From NCBI GenBank assembly GCA_965205535.1, contig CBDBHH010000005.1, positions 2,046,001 through 2,110,000 of the forward strand: a DNA stretch of 64,000 nt. The letters run 5' to 3'. This DNA comes from UBA8079 sp965205535 (GTDB lineage Bacteria; Pseudomonadota; Alphaproteobacteria; UBA6615). A model generated the notes under the pieces. That model was not told the DNA's origin and ran no database searches. It saw only the letters and a list, made by a program, of their open reading frames with translations. Both the position numbers and the translations under genes were made by a program. Positions 41,927 through 50,896 of the stretch are shown piece by piece (within the stretch, counting starts at the first letter, position 1; each line of letters starts with the position of its first letter).

Positions 41927-42733
41927 CTAGTCGCCTTTGAATTCCGGCCGCCGCTTTTCGACGAAGGCCGCCACGCCCTCGGCGAAATCGTCCTTGACCG
42001 CGCAACGCAGGAACGCGGCGTGTTCGGCTGACAGGTGATCGGCCATGCTTTCTGATTCGAGGCTGTGATTGATGAGCGCCTTGGTGTTCGCATAGGCCGT
42101 CGTCGGGCCCTTGGCGAAGCGCTCGGCCATTTTCGTCGCTTCGGCATCGAGCTCGTCGGCAGGTACCACACGGTTGACGATGCCGAGCTCAAGCGCGGTT
42201 GCGGCATCGATGGGCTCGCTGAGCATTGCCAGTTCGAGAGCCTTGCGTCGGCCCACCACCCGGGGCAGCAGGTATGTGGAGCCACCGTCGGGGATCGTGG
42301 CAATGCCGATATAGGCCATGGTGAACACGGCGTCGTCCGCCGCGATACCGATATCCGAGTTCAGAGCCATGCCGATACCCGCGCCGGCTACTGGGCCATG
42401 CAGCGCCCCCACGACCGGTTTGGGGAGCCTGGACAGGCCGAGGACCGCCTTGTGATAGAGGGCGATCAGATCGTCGATGGTTTCTTCGATGGTGTCGATG
42501 TTCTCGTGGAAGGTCGCGACGTCGCCGCCGGCCATGAAACCACGGCCGGCCCCTTTCAGGATCACGGCGCGCACGGAAGTATCCGCGGCCAGGTCCTCGA
42601 CCGCGGCGTTAAGCTCCAGCGCCATGTCGCGATTGAGCGCGTTCAGCACCTCGGGGCGGTTCAGTGTCAGGGTGGCGACGGGGCCCTGCTTGTCCAGTAG
42701 AATGGTCGGCATTGGTTTGGTGTCCGGTGGCAT
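41927..42733 (-). CDS. Enoyl-CoA hydratase/isomerase (crotonase) family protein
   Basis: The product has 268 residues. Start at 42733 (MPPDTKPMPT) has GAGG eight bases upstream; 42712 is the other candidate. Crotonase features are NRPEVLNALNRDMALEL, GFMAGGDVATF (oxyanion hole, about 75) and AYIGIATIPDGGSTYLLPRVVG (about 145). The PDGGS pattern and Tyr in place of the first hydratase Glu resemble PaaG-like isomerases rather than classical hydratases. It is upstream of, and co-transcribed with, the interrupted thioesterase. Confidence 0.83.
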   Translation of the reverse strand: MPPDTKPMPTILLDKQGPVATLTLNRPEVLNALNRDMALELNAAVEDLAADTSVRAVILKGAGRGFMAGGDVATFHENIDTIEETIDDLIALYHKAVLGLSRLPKPVVGALHGPVAGAGIGMALNSDIGIAADDAVFTMAYIGIATIPDGGSTYLLPRVVGRRKALELAMLSEPIDAATALELGIVNRVVPADELDAEATKMAERFAKGPTTAYANTKALINHSLESESMADHLSAEHAAFLRCAVKDDFAEGVAAFVEKRRPEFKGD

Positions 42734-42806
42734 GAATGGTGCCTCAAACTTACCGGCGCCACGGCGGTTCAGCAATCACCCGTCGCCTGCTTTTGGGGGA
42801 GAATGA

Positions 42807-43577
42807 ATGAGTGATCGATTTGACCTGGCAGGCCAGGTGGCCTTTGTAACCGGCGCGTCCAGCGGACTCGGCGAACATTTCGCGCAGACGTTGGCCGAGG
42901 CGGGTGCAAAGGTCGTTATCGCGGCACGCCGCGTGGACCGACTGGCGGACCTCGCCGCGAAGATCGAGAAGGATGGTGGCCGCGCACTGCCGGTCGAACT
43001 CGATGTGACCGATGCAGATTCCGTAGCGCGGGCCGTGAAGGCGGCGGCGGATGAGTTCGGCGAGTTGAGTATTCTGGTCAATAACGCGGGCGTGCCGCCC
43101 CAGGCTCTGACCCTCGAAATGGACGAAGAGGAGTGGGATCGGGTTGTCGGGACCAACCTCAAAGGCGCCTGGCTGGTAGCCCGCGAAATCGGCCGCCACA
43201 TGGCAGCCCACGGCAATGGTGGACGAATTATCAACATCGCCTCCGTGCTCGGCTGGAAGACGGTTGCCAAGGGTATTCAGTCATACGGCGTGTCAAAGGC
43301 CGGTCTGGTCTCCATGACCGAGACGATGGCGCTGGAAGTCGCGCGACACGGTATCCTGGTGAATGCGATTGCACCCGGTTACATCCGAACGGAACTGAAC
43401 GATGCGTTTCTCGACAGCGAACAGGGCCAACGCATCCAGACCCGTGTGGCGACCCGCCGCTTCGGGGAGCCTGACGATCTGGATGGCGCCCTGCTGCTTC
43501 TGGCCGGCCCCGCCGGCGCCTACATCACCGGGTCGGTGATCGCCGTCGATGGCGGGCTGACCCTGTCGACCCTCTGA
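42807..43577 (+). CDS. SDR-family oxidoreductase (LvaD-like position)
   Basis: The product has 256 residues; GGGGGAGA precedes ATG. A classical SDR: TGASSGLG (about 16-23), ARRVDR after strand 2 (NADP type), NNAG (about 93), Ser in IINIASVLG and YGVSKAGL (about 160). The C-terminus ITGSVIAVDGGLTLS is normal. It is the first gene of a tight plus-strand trio with an acyl-CoA dehydrogenase and an APH-type kinase. That layout resembles the levulinate LvaDCA set, where an SDR reduces 4-ketoacyl-CoA to the 4-hydroxy form; this role is an inference. Confidence 0.85.
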   Translation: MSDRFDLAGQVAFVTGASSGLGEHFAQTLAEAGAKVVIAARRVDRLADLAAKIEKDGGRALPVELDVTDADSVARAVKAAADEFGELSILVNNAGVPPQALTLEMDEEEWDRVVGTNLKGAWLVAREIGRHMAAHGNGGRIINIASVLGWKTVAKGIQSYGVSKAGLVSMTETMALEVARHGILVNAIAPGYIRTELNDAFLDSEQGQRIQTRVATRRFGEPDDLDGALLLLAGPAGAYITGSVIAVDGGLTLSTL

Positions 43578-43599
43578 TAGTTGAAACTGGAGATCTGAC

Positions 43600-44799
43600 G
43601 TGGATTTTTCACTGCCCAAGGAACTCGAAGACCTACGCCAGCGGGTCGGTGCATTCGTGGCCGACGAAATCATGCCCGTCGAAGCGGATCAGGCGAATTT
43701 CGACGAACATGAGAATATCGCGGTACCTGCGCTGCAGGCATTGCGCACGAAGGCCAAGGCGGCGGGTTTGTGGGCGCCACAGATGCCGACATCGCGTGGC
43801 GGCCTCGGTCTCAACACTGTCGGGATGGCGATGTTCTATGAAGAGGCCGGGCGGTCGCGTTTTGGGCCGGTGGTGTTCAACTGCGCCGCACCGGATGACG
43901 GCAACATGATCCTGCTCGACCGGGTGGCGCGTGAAGACCAGAAGGACCGTTGGCTGCAGCCGATCATCGATGGTGATATCCGCTCGTCGATTGTCATGAC
44001 CGAGCCCGCACCCGGTTCGGGCTCGGACCCGACGATGATGCTGACCCGGGCGGAGCGCAAGGGGAACGACAAATGGGTCATCAGCGGGCGGAAGTGGTTC
44101 ATTACCGGCGCTGAGGGTGCGGAGCATTTCATCCTGCTGGCCCGAACGTCGGATGAGAAGCGCGGCGCGCTGACCACCTTCCTGTTCCACAAGGATCAAC
44201 CCGGATGGCACATCGAGCGGCGCATTCCGATCATGGGCCCGGAGGAGCATGGTGGCCATTGCGAGGTTATCTTCGACGGGTTGGAAATCGATGATGAAAA
44301 CCGCCTGATGGAAATCGGCGAAGGGATGAAGTCTGTCCAGATCAGGCTGGGTGTTGCGCGCCTGACCCACTGCATGCGCTGGTTGGGGATGTCGAAACGC
44401 GCGGTCGAGGAGTGCCTCGATTACGTTAAAACCCGGGAAAATTTCGGTTCGACCCTGGCCGACCATGAAGGCGTCCAGTGGATGCTTGCCGATGCGGCAA
44501 TGGACATCGAGATCGGCCGCCTCATGACCATGCGCGCGGCGGCCAAACTGGACACGGGTGATCAGGCCCGAAAGGAAGTCTCCATGGCCAAGATCTGGGT
44601 GTCGGAAATCCTCCACAAGACGATTGCGACGGCCATCCAGCTGAACGGCGCGCGGGGTTATTCCAAGGATTTGCCGCTCGAGTGGATGTATCGCTATGCG
44701 CCCCAGGCCAAACTGGTCGATGGTGCGTCCGAGGTGCACAAGATGGTGGTCGCGCGCAATCTGCTGAATGAAGGCATGGATTTCTGGAGCTGGGATTAG
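43600..44799 (+). CDS. Acyl-CoA dehydrogenase, ACAD10/11-LvaC-like
   Basis: The product has 399 residues; GTG start 23 bases after the SDR behind GGAG. FAD-binding ACAD fold: MTEPAPGSGSDPTMMLTRAER (about 134), KWFITGAEGAEHF, YVKTRENFGSTLADHEGVQWML (about 268) and GYSKDLPLEWMYRYAP. The C-terminal catalytic position reads VDGASEVHKMV, with Asp in place of Glu. That pattern marks the ACAD10/ACAD11 group, whose members handle phosphorylated 4-hydroxyacyl-CoA. The stop overlaps the kinase start by one base. Confidence 0.87.
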   Translation: MDFSLPKELEDLRQRVGAFVADEIMPVEADQANFDEHENIAVPALQALRTKAKAAGLWAPQMPTSRGGLGLNTVGMAMFYEEAGRSRFGPVVFNCAAPDDGNMILLDRVAREDQKDRWLQPIIDGDIRSSIVMTEPAPGSGSDPTMMLTRAERKGNDKWVISGRKWFITGAEGAEHFILLARTSDEKRGALTTFLFHKDQPGWHIERRIPIMGPEEHGGHCEVIFDGLEIDDENRLMEIGEGMKSVQIRLGVARLTHCMRWLGMSKRAVEECLDYVKTRENFGSTLADHEGVQWMLADAAMDIEIGRLMTMRAAAKLDTGDQARKEVSMAKIWVSEILHKTIATAIQLNGARGYSKDLPLEWMYRYAPQAKLVDGASEVHKMVVARNLLNEGMDFWSWD

Positions 44800-45794
44800 T
44801 GCCGGACGGCCTGAGCACAAGGTCCGTACCGGCGTTACCGGTGCCGGTTGCTTCGCTAGGGCGTTGGTTCGCCGACCGCCTCGGCGTCGCGGATGCCCGG
44901 ATCGTCGATGCCGTGCTCCTGCCGGGTGGGGCAGTTCAGCACAATTGGCAGATCGAGCTGGATGTTGATGGTGATGCACAAGCGTATGTGTTGCGCGCCG
45001 GGCCCGACCTGCCGTTGCCCGAGAGCATCTCGAAGGCCGAAGAGTTCACGATTCTGAGCCGGGTCTATGCCGACGGGGTGCCCGTGCCGGAACCGCTATG
45101 GTTCTGCGACGATGCAGCGCCGTTCTTCGTTTCGCGCCTTTGCCCGGGGGAGGCGCGCCGCGAAGAACTGACGGGGCGTGGTGACAATTCGGCCTTGCTG
45201 CGTGATCTGGGGGCGGCCCTGGCGAGGGTTCATCGGATTGGGACCAGAGCCCCAGCGATTCGAAGCTCGCCGATGGGGCGTGTCGAGATGCTGTCGTTAT
45301 GGATGGGGAACATCACTGGAAGTCCAGCGTCGGTAGCTGGCGGTATAGCTGCGGGGATGGCGTGGCTGCGCGCTCGTGTGCCCGACGACACCCAGGCGAG
45401 GCTCCTGCACAGGGATTTCCGGACCGGGAACTTTCTCGTTGAAGGCGGCCGTCTGGTGGCCGTCCTCGATTGGGAGTTCGCCGGCTGGGGTGACCCGCAT
45501 GAGGATATTGGCTGGTTTTGTGCCGAATGCTGGCGTGGCAATGCACCAACGCGTGAGGCCGGCGGGCTCGGGGATCGCAGCCTGTTCTACGAAGCCTACG
45601 CGGCAGCCGGGGGAGACGAGTTGGACCCCGCGCGCGTGCGGTTCTGGGAAGTCTTCGCCCATTTGCGCTGGGCCGTCATCGCCCTGCAGCAGGGCGCACG
45701 GGCCCGCGCCGGTGCCTATCCGTCATGGGAGCTTGAAGAAGCCGAAACCCGAGTGCCCGGGTTGCTGCGGACCGTCGCAGCGATGACCCGGTAA
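44799..45794 (+). CDS. APH-type phosphotransferase, ACAD10/11-LvaA-like
   Basis: The product has 331 residues; GTG start overlapping the dehydrogenase stop (TAGTG). Kinase-like fold: a Gly-rich LLPGGAVQHNWQIEL near 48, the Lys region, the catalytic loop LLHRDFRTGNFLV (HxDxxxxN, about 202) and the metal-binding DWEFAGWGDPHEDIGW. In human ACAD11 this domain is fused to the dehydrogenase, and in Pseudomonas putida LvaA phosphorylates 4-hydroxyacyl-CoA. The same tight pairing here supports that role. Alternatively it could be a generic small-molecule kinase. It converges with the alcohol dehydrogenase. Confidence 0.83.
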   Translation: MPDGLSTRSVPALPVPVASLGRWFADRLGVADARIVDAVLLPGGAVQHNWQIELDVDGDAQAYVLRAGPDLPLPESISKAEEFTILSRVYADGVPVPEPLWFCDDAAPFFVSRLCPGEARREELTGRGDNSALLRDLGAALARVHRIGTRAPAIRSSPMGRVEMLSLWMGNITGSPASVAGGIAAGMAWLRARVPDDTQARLLHRDFRTGNFLVEGGRLVAVLDWEFAGWGDPHEDIGWFCAECWRGNAPTREAGGLGDRSLFYEAYAAAGGDELDPARVRFWEVFAHLRWAVIALQQGARARAGAYPSWELEEAETRVPGLLRTVAAMTR

Positions 45795-45799
45795 GCTGT

Positions 45800-46864
45800 T
45801 CAGGCGCCCTCAGGCACCACCACCACACGGCCGATAATCCGCCCGTCTTCCAGGTCCTGCAGTGTTTCCGTTACTTGCGACATCGGTCGGGAGGCGACGG
45901 GAATGGGGTCCACCTTGCCGGCCTTGACCAGTTCCATCAGCTCGTGCATCTCGCTGAGGGTGCCAACATAGGACCCGCGCAGCGCGATGTCCCGGGTCGG
46001 CAGCGCCAGTGTCGGAAGGTCGATCCGCCCACCATACAGCCCGACCGCGATGTAGCTGCCACCTCTGCGGATCACGTCGATACCCAGCTTGGCCGTCTCG
46101 GTGTTCGCGACAAAGTCGACGACGGCACCCGCACCGTCTGCAGTGAGTTTGGCGATTTCCGCCCGAGCATCCTCGCGCAGCGGGTTGATCGTGTGGTCCG
46201 CGCCCGCCTCACGTGCGGCAGCGAGCTTCTCTTCATCGACATCGACGACGATCTTCTCGTTCGCGATGTAGTCGGCAGCGATGCCAACCCCTGTCAGCCC
46301 CACGCCGCCGGCACCGATGATCACCAGCTTGTCATCAGGTGAAATGTCTCTCGCCTTGCGGATGGCGCTGTAGGACGTGATCCCGGCGCAGGCCAGCGTG
46401 CAGGCATAGTGGGGGTCGACCCCCTCGATATCCACGAGATATTTCTCGTCGGGGATGATCACATGGTCGGCATAGCCACCCGGTCGTCGCACGCCGAGAG
46501 GTGCTGTGTTGGCGCAATCGTTTTCGCGTCCCTCGTTACACCGTGCGCAGTTGCCGCAGCCCAGCCATGGGAAGATCAGATAGGTCTGGCCGATCTGGAC
46601 GTCGCCGGCCGCATCGGGGCCGAGGGCCACCACTTCGCCGACAGGCTCATGGCCCATGGTGAACGGCAAATCGATGTTGCGGTCCTCGAGGGTCATTTTC
46701 TGACCGTCGCCGAGATCGTAATAACCGTGCCAGAAATGCAGATCCGAATGGCATACGCCGCAGGCGGTGATCCGGAGCAGAACTTCACTGCCCTGGGGTT
46801 CGGGGGTTTCACTTTCGACCAGTTCGAGGGGCTGGTTGGCGGCGACGAGCTGATAGCTTTTCAT
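45800..46864 (-). CDS. Zinc-dependent alcohol dehydrogenase
   Basis: Medium-chain dehydrogenase of 354 residues. The catalytic zinc ligands are in CGVCHSDLHF (about 38) and GHEPVGEV (about 71). The structural zinc is held by CGNCARCNEGRENDC (about 105-120). The cofactor motif GAGGVGLTG (about 180) and an Asp after strand 2 (VVDVDEEK) point to NAD. It oxidises a primary or secondary alcohol or the reverse. It is the last gene of a minus-strand unit after a hydratase and an esterase-like hydrolase, suggesting breakdown of a ring-cleavage or ester product. Confidence 0.88.
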   Translation of the reverse strand: MKSYQLVAANQPLELVESETPEPQGSEVLLRITACGVCHSDLHFWHGYYDLGDGQKMTLEDRNIDLPFTMGHEPVGEVVALGPDAAGDVQIGQTYLIFPWLGCGNCARCNEGRENDCANTAPLGVRRPGGYADHVIIPDEKYLVDIEGVDPHYACTLACAGITSYSAIRKARDISPDDKLVIIGAGGVGLTGVGIAADYIANEKIVVDVDEEKLAAAREAGADHTINPLREDARAEIAKLTADGAGAVVDFVANTETAKLGIDVIRRGGSYIAVGLYGGRIDLPTLALPTRDIALRGSYVGTLSEMHELMELVKAGKVDPIPVASRPMSQVTETLQDLEDGRIIGRVVVVPEGA

Positions 46865-46894
46865 GGAACGTCTCTTCCCTGTATTCAGTGCGGC

Positions 46895-47689
46895 TTAGGC
46901 GAAGTTAATGGAGATCGAGCCGAGGCCCGGAATGGAATGGTCGATACGATCACCCTGTGAGACCCATTGGGTTGCAATGACGGACCCGAGTGTGACGAAC
47001 TCACCGGCCTTCAGGTGGCGCCCGCGCTCGGCCAGGCGATTGGCCAGCCAGGCGAGGGCCTCGAGCGGATGGCCCATGATGAGTGATCCGAAGCCGGTGC
47101 CGAGCAGTTCGCCGTTCAGCAGGATCGTGCCCTCGGTTGCCGCAAGGTCGATGCCCTGCCAGTCCGTCACCGGATCGCCGAGGACGACGGCTGCGTTGAA
47201 GAAATTGTCGGCGGCCATGGTCGGTGTGTCGAGCTCCCGGTAGTCGCGATAGCGCGCCTCGACCAGTTCGATCGAGATCATCGCGGCACCCACCGCATCG
47301 CGGACGCTGTCGCGGGTGTAGGGTTCGCTCTTGGCGGGCATGTCCGACGCAAGGGTTACGGCGATCTCTGTCTCGACACCCGGGTTCACAAAATCCGCAA
47401 AAACGAGATCTGCATGGTTGTGATGCACCGTTGAATCGAAGACCTCGCCGTAGGACGGTTCATGGATATTCATATACGCCTGCATCACAGGGGTGGTGCA
47501 GCCGATCTTGTAGCCGACCAGCTTGCCCAGTCCCCGCTCGGCCAGAATTTCGTTGTGGCGCTCCTGCACCACATAGGCGTCATTCAGGTCCGCAGGCCTG
47601 TATTCGGCCGGGAGTGTATCGAGTTTGGTTCGATTTAGCCGGTTCTCCGCGATGGCGGTGGCGGCCTGGTTGATCGCGTTGGCGTCCAT
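46895..47689 (-). CDS. 2-keto-4-pentenoate hydratase family protein
   Basis: The product has 264 residues. It matches the MhpD/HpaH family, which hydrates 2-oxopent-4-enoate after meta-cleavage of aromatics. Evidence: DLNDAYVVQERHNE, GYKIGCTTPVMQAYMNIHEPSYGEVF (about 58-83), the metal-binding VETEIAVTLA with ISIELVEARYRDY (Glu ligands, about 105-150), and DNFFNAAVVLGDP. All acidic ligands seem present. Six bases separate it from the upstream hydrolase and about 30 from the downstream dehydrogenase, so the three are co-transcribed. Confidence 0.87.
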   Translation of the reverse strand: MDANAINQAATAIAENRLNRTKLDTLPAEYRPADLNDAYVVQERHNEILAERGLGKLVGYKIGCTTPVMQAYMNIHEPSYGEVFDSTVHHNHADLVFADFVNPGVETEIAVTLASDMPAKSEPYTRDSVRDAVGAAMISIELVEARYRDYRELDTPTMAADNFFNAAVVLGDPVTDWQGIDLAATEGTILLNGELLGTGFGSLIMGHPLEALAWLANRLAERGRHLKAGEFVTLGSVIATQWVSQGDRIDHSIPGLGSISINFA

Positions 47690-47695
47690 GTGTGT

Positions 47696-48643
47696 CTACT
47701 TCTCGTTGGTGAATGCGCGTTGCAGGGCATCGATGGAAAGGTCGAGCGCCTCACCGGCGGCATCGATCAGCTTTCCATAGTGCCAATAACCGTGAATCAT
47801 CCCGGCCATACAGCTGTATTCGACCGGGACCCCGGCTGCTGCGAGGCGTTCGCCGTAGCGTTTGCCGTCGTCGCGCAAAGGATCGAATTCGGCCGTAACA
47901 ATCTGCGTGAATGGCAACCCCGCCAGATCACTTTCCTTGTGCGGAGATAACATGACGTCGTCTGTCGTGGAGATGCCGGGCGCGTAACATGCATAGTACC
48001 AGGCCATCTGGTCGCGGGTCAGGAAGTAGTCTTCGTCGAGGTATGCGTAGGACGGCAAATCCTGCTCGAAGAACATGTCCGTGACCGGATAGACGAGAAT
48101 TTGCGCGCATAAGGCGAGGTTTCCCGCCTCACGTACCCGCAGGGCCAGGCCCGTCGCCAGGTTTCCGCCCGCGCTCTCGCCCCCGACGGCTATCCGGGAG
48201 GGATCACCGCCAAGCGCCGGCGCGTTTTCATGAATCCATTCAAGTGCTGCCCAGCAATCATCGGGCGCGGCCGGGAAGGGATGTTCGGGCGCCAGACGGT
48301 AATCCACGGACACGACGATGCACGGCACATCCCGGCAGATCAGGCGGCATTGGGGATCGCGGCTTTCGATGCTGCCGATGACAAATCCGCCGCCGTGAAT
48401 GAACACGAAGATCGGCAGGGATTCCGGGCCTGTTTCGGGCGAATATATCCGCACCCGGATATCGCCGTCGGCACCGGGAATCTGACGGTCCTCGACGTTG
48501 CCGACCGGCACGGGGTCAAAATTGCGCGGGACAATGAACCGGTCATAGGCCGCGCGGGCTTCGGCCGGCGGCATGTCCTTGAGCGGTGTGGGCGCCTGGT
48601 TGAGGAGCTCGAGGACCGCCTGCGCTTGCGGGTGCAGCGTCAT
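47696..48643 (-). CDS. Alpha/beta hydrolase, HSL (hormone-sensitive-lipase) family
   Basis: The product has 315 residues. The HSL-family oxyanion motif is FIHGGGFVIGS (about 79) and the nucleophile elbow is GGESAGGN (about 152). The acid is in TAEFDPLRDDG (about 250) and the His in MAGMIHGYW (about 283). It starts with a helical cap (LELLNQAPTPLKDMPPAEARAAYD). It is cytosolic and hydrolyses carboxylic esters. It heads the minus-strand unit with the hydratase and alcohol dehydrogenase, and 180 bases separate it from the divergent hyuA. Confidence 0.9.
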   Translation of the reverse strand: MTLHPQAQAVLELLNQAPTPLKDMPPAEARAAYDRFIVPRNFDPVPVGNVEDRQIPGADGDIRVRIYSPETGPESLPIFVFIHGGGFVIGSIESRDPQCRLICRDVPCIVVSVDYRLAPEHPFPAAPDDCWAALEWIHENAPALGGDPSRIAVGGESAGGNLATGLALRVREAGNLALCAQILVYPVTDMFFEQDLPSYAYLDEDYFLTRDQMAWYYACYAPGISTTDDVMLSPHKESDLAGLPFTQIVTAEFDPLRDDGKRYGERLAAAGVPVEYSCMAGMIHGYWHYGKLIDAAGEALDLSIDALQRAFTNEK

Positions 48644-48823
48644 TTTTCATCCCTGTTGAGCCGAACTTGGACGCCGACTTCATATATCCGAAGCATCCGC
48701 CGCCGACCCTGGGTCGTCAACCGGAAACGAACCGTTTGCCGTCCATTTTGGGTGTCGGTAACCCTATGAACATGGGCGCTGGAGTGCTTCAATCTGGGCT
48801 TGTTTGGGTGAGGGAATAATCTG

Positions 48824-50884
48824 ATGCGGTTTGCTTGTGATACCGGCGGGACGTTCACGGACCTGATCGTTGAGGAAGATGATGGCGCGCTGTCGATGTA
48901 CAAGGCGTCGACCACACCGTCCGATCCGGTACAAGGCGTCCTGGATGCCCTGACCCTTGCCGCGGCTGACCGGGATTTGCCGCTGGGCGATCTGCTTACC
49001 CGCGGTGAGATGCTCATCCATGGCACCACCCATGCCATCAACGCGATCATCACCGGCAATACCGCCCGGACAGCGTTCCTGACCACGGCGGGGCATCCGG
49101 ATATTCTGGTGTTGCGCGAAGGCGGGCGTATCGAGCCCTTCAACTTCGTGGCGCCGTATCCCGAACCCTATATTCCGCGCGCCCTGACATTCGAAGTGCC
49201 CGAACGTGTGAACAGCGCCGGTGCAGCTCATACGCCGCTCGATGAAGCTGCGGTGGTGGATATAATCGGCGAATTGAGGCAGGCCGATGTCGAGGCCGTG
49301 GCCGTTTGCTTCCTGTGGTCCATCTCAAATCCGGCGCATGAATTGCGCGTGGCCGAACTGCTCGAAGAGCACCTGCCGGGGGTTCCCTTCACGCTTTCCC
49401 ATCAGATCAATCCGGCTTTGCGCGAATATCGCCGCGCAACGGCCACGGCGATCGATGCGTCCCTCAAGCCGCTCATGGGACGGTATCTCGGTGGATTGAC
49501 CGAGCGCCTGACGGCAGCCGGATTTACTGGGCGCACGCTGGTGCTGACGTCCCAGGGCGGGATGCTTGACGCGACCGATCTGGCGCGAAAACCGATCCAC
49601 GCGATCAACTCCGGGCCTTCGATGGCACCAATCGCAGGCCGAAATTATGCGGATATCGATTCCGCTTCTTCGAACGTCATCATCGCGGATACGGGCGGGA
49701 CGACCTATGACGTCAGCCTGGTGCGTGACGGGCGCATCCCGCTCACCAAGGAAACCTGGATCGGACAACCCTTCCGGGGGCACATGACCGGCTTCCCCTC
49801 GATCGATATCAAAAGCGTCGGGGCCGGTGGCGGCTCCATCGCCTGGGTCGACGCCGGCGGCTTGCTGCATGTCGGTCCGCAAAGCGCGGGCGCGGTGCCG
49901 GGGCCGGTCTGTTATGGCGCCGGCGGCACGGAGCCCACAGTGACCGACGCCTGCGTCACGCTGGGTTATCTCGATCCGGGCTATTTCCTGGGTGGCACGA
50001 TGGATCTGGATGCAGACGGAGCGCGCAAGGCTGTCGAAGACCATGTGGCGACGCCGCTCGGCCTGTCGGTGGAGGAAGCCGCCGCATCGATCCTCAGTGT
50101 CGCGACGGAGAACATGGTCCAGGCAATTTCGGACATCACGGTCGATCAGGGGATCGACCCGGCCGACGCGGTGCTGATCGGCGGCGGTGGTGCGGCCGGG
50201 CTGAATTCCATCTACATCGCGCGGCGCCTGGGCTGTCCCACGCTCCTGATCCCGGAAACCGGCGCGGGTTTGAGCGCCGCCGGGGCACTGATGACCGACC
50301 TGACCAACGAATATCGCGCAACCTTCTTTACCACCTCGGACGCCTTCGACCGGGACGGGGTTAACGAAACTCTCGACGGACTACGTGCCGAGGCACAGAC
50401 ATTCATCGATGGCCCGGGTTCGAATGCGGTGTCGTCTCATATCGAGTTTGCGGTCGAGGCGCGCTACGCCTCCCAGGTTTGGGAGATCGAGGTGCCGCTG
50501 CCGAATGACCGGTTCAGCGATGATCAGCAGCTCGAGGCGTTGAATGAGGCGTTTCACGCCATGCACGAACGCATCTTCGCAATCCGCGATCCGGGCTCCG
50601 TGATCGAATATGTCGGCTGGACCGTGACCGCACGCTGCGGCCTGCGGGACGGGGGCCCGGGACGGCTCGGCGTCGGCAAGGGCCATGACGTATCGGGCAC
50701 ACGCCGGGTTTATTTCGCGGGTGATGGCGAGGTCGATGCCACGCTCCATGACTTCGAGGCGATGCCGGCGGGCCAGAAATTTCAGGGCCCCGCGATCATC
50801 GAATCACCATTTACGACGGTCATCGCCGACGGCGCGACCAGTTTCGAGCGGACGGCGTCGGGCAGCCTCCTGATGCGGCCATAG
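48824..50884 (+). CDS. hyuA: Hydantoinase/oxoprolinase A subunit (HyuA)
   Basis: The product has 686 residues. An ASKHA-fold ATPase subunit: the N-terminal phosphate loop RFACDTGGTFTDLIVEE, HGTTHAINAI (about 67), the central IADTGGTTYDVSLVRDG (about 288) and GAGGGSIAWVDAGGLLHVGPQSAGAVPGP (about 325). It works with HyuB to open five-membered cyclic amides such as hydantoins, 5-oxoproline or N-methylhydantoin with ATP. Full length. HyuB starts 12 bases later. The following SDR and MFS transporter complete a substrate-uptake and processing unit. Confidence 0.92.
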   Translation: MRFACDTGGTFTDLIVEEDDGALSMYKASTTPSDPVQGVLDALTLAAADRDLPLGDLLTRGEMLIHGTTHAINAIITGNTARTAFLTTAGHPDILVLREGGRIEPFNFVAPYPEPYIPRALTFEVPERVNSAGAAHTPLDEAAVVDIIGELRQADVEAVAVCFLWSISNPAHELRVAELLEEHLPGVPFTLSHQINPALREYRRATATAIDASLKPLMGRYLGGLTERLTAAGFTGRTLVLTSQGGMLDATDLARKPIHAINSGPSMAPIAGRNYADIDSASSNVIIADTGGTTYDVSLVRDGRIPLTKETWIGQPFRGHMTGFPSIDIKSVGAGGGSIAWVDAGGLLHVGPQSAGAVPGPVCYGAGGTEPTVTDACVTLGYLDPGYFLGGTMDLDADGARKAVEDHVATPLGLSVEEAAASILSVATENMVQAISDITVDQGIDPADAVLIGGGGAAGLNSIYIARRLGCPTLLIPETGAGLSAAGALMTDLTNEYRATFFTTSDAFDRDGVNETLDGLRAEAQTFIDGPGSNAVSSHIEFAVEARYASQVWEIEVPLPNDRFSDDQQLEALNEAFHAMHERIFAIRDPGSVIEYVGWTVTARCGLRDGGPGRLGVGKGHDVSGTRRVYFAGDGEVDATLHDFEAMPAGQKFQGPAIIESPFTTVIADGATSFERTASGSLLMRP

Positions 50885-50896
50885 GGATCAAGCGCA

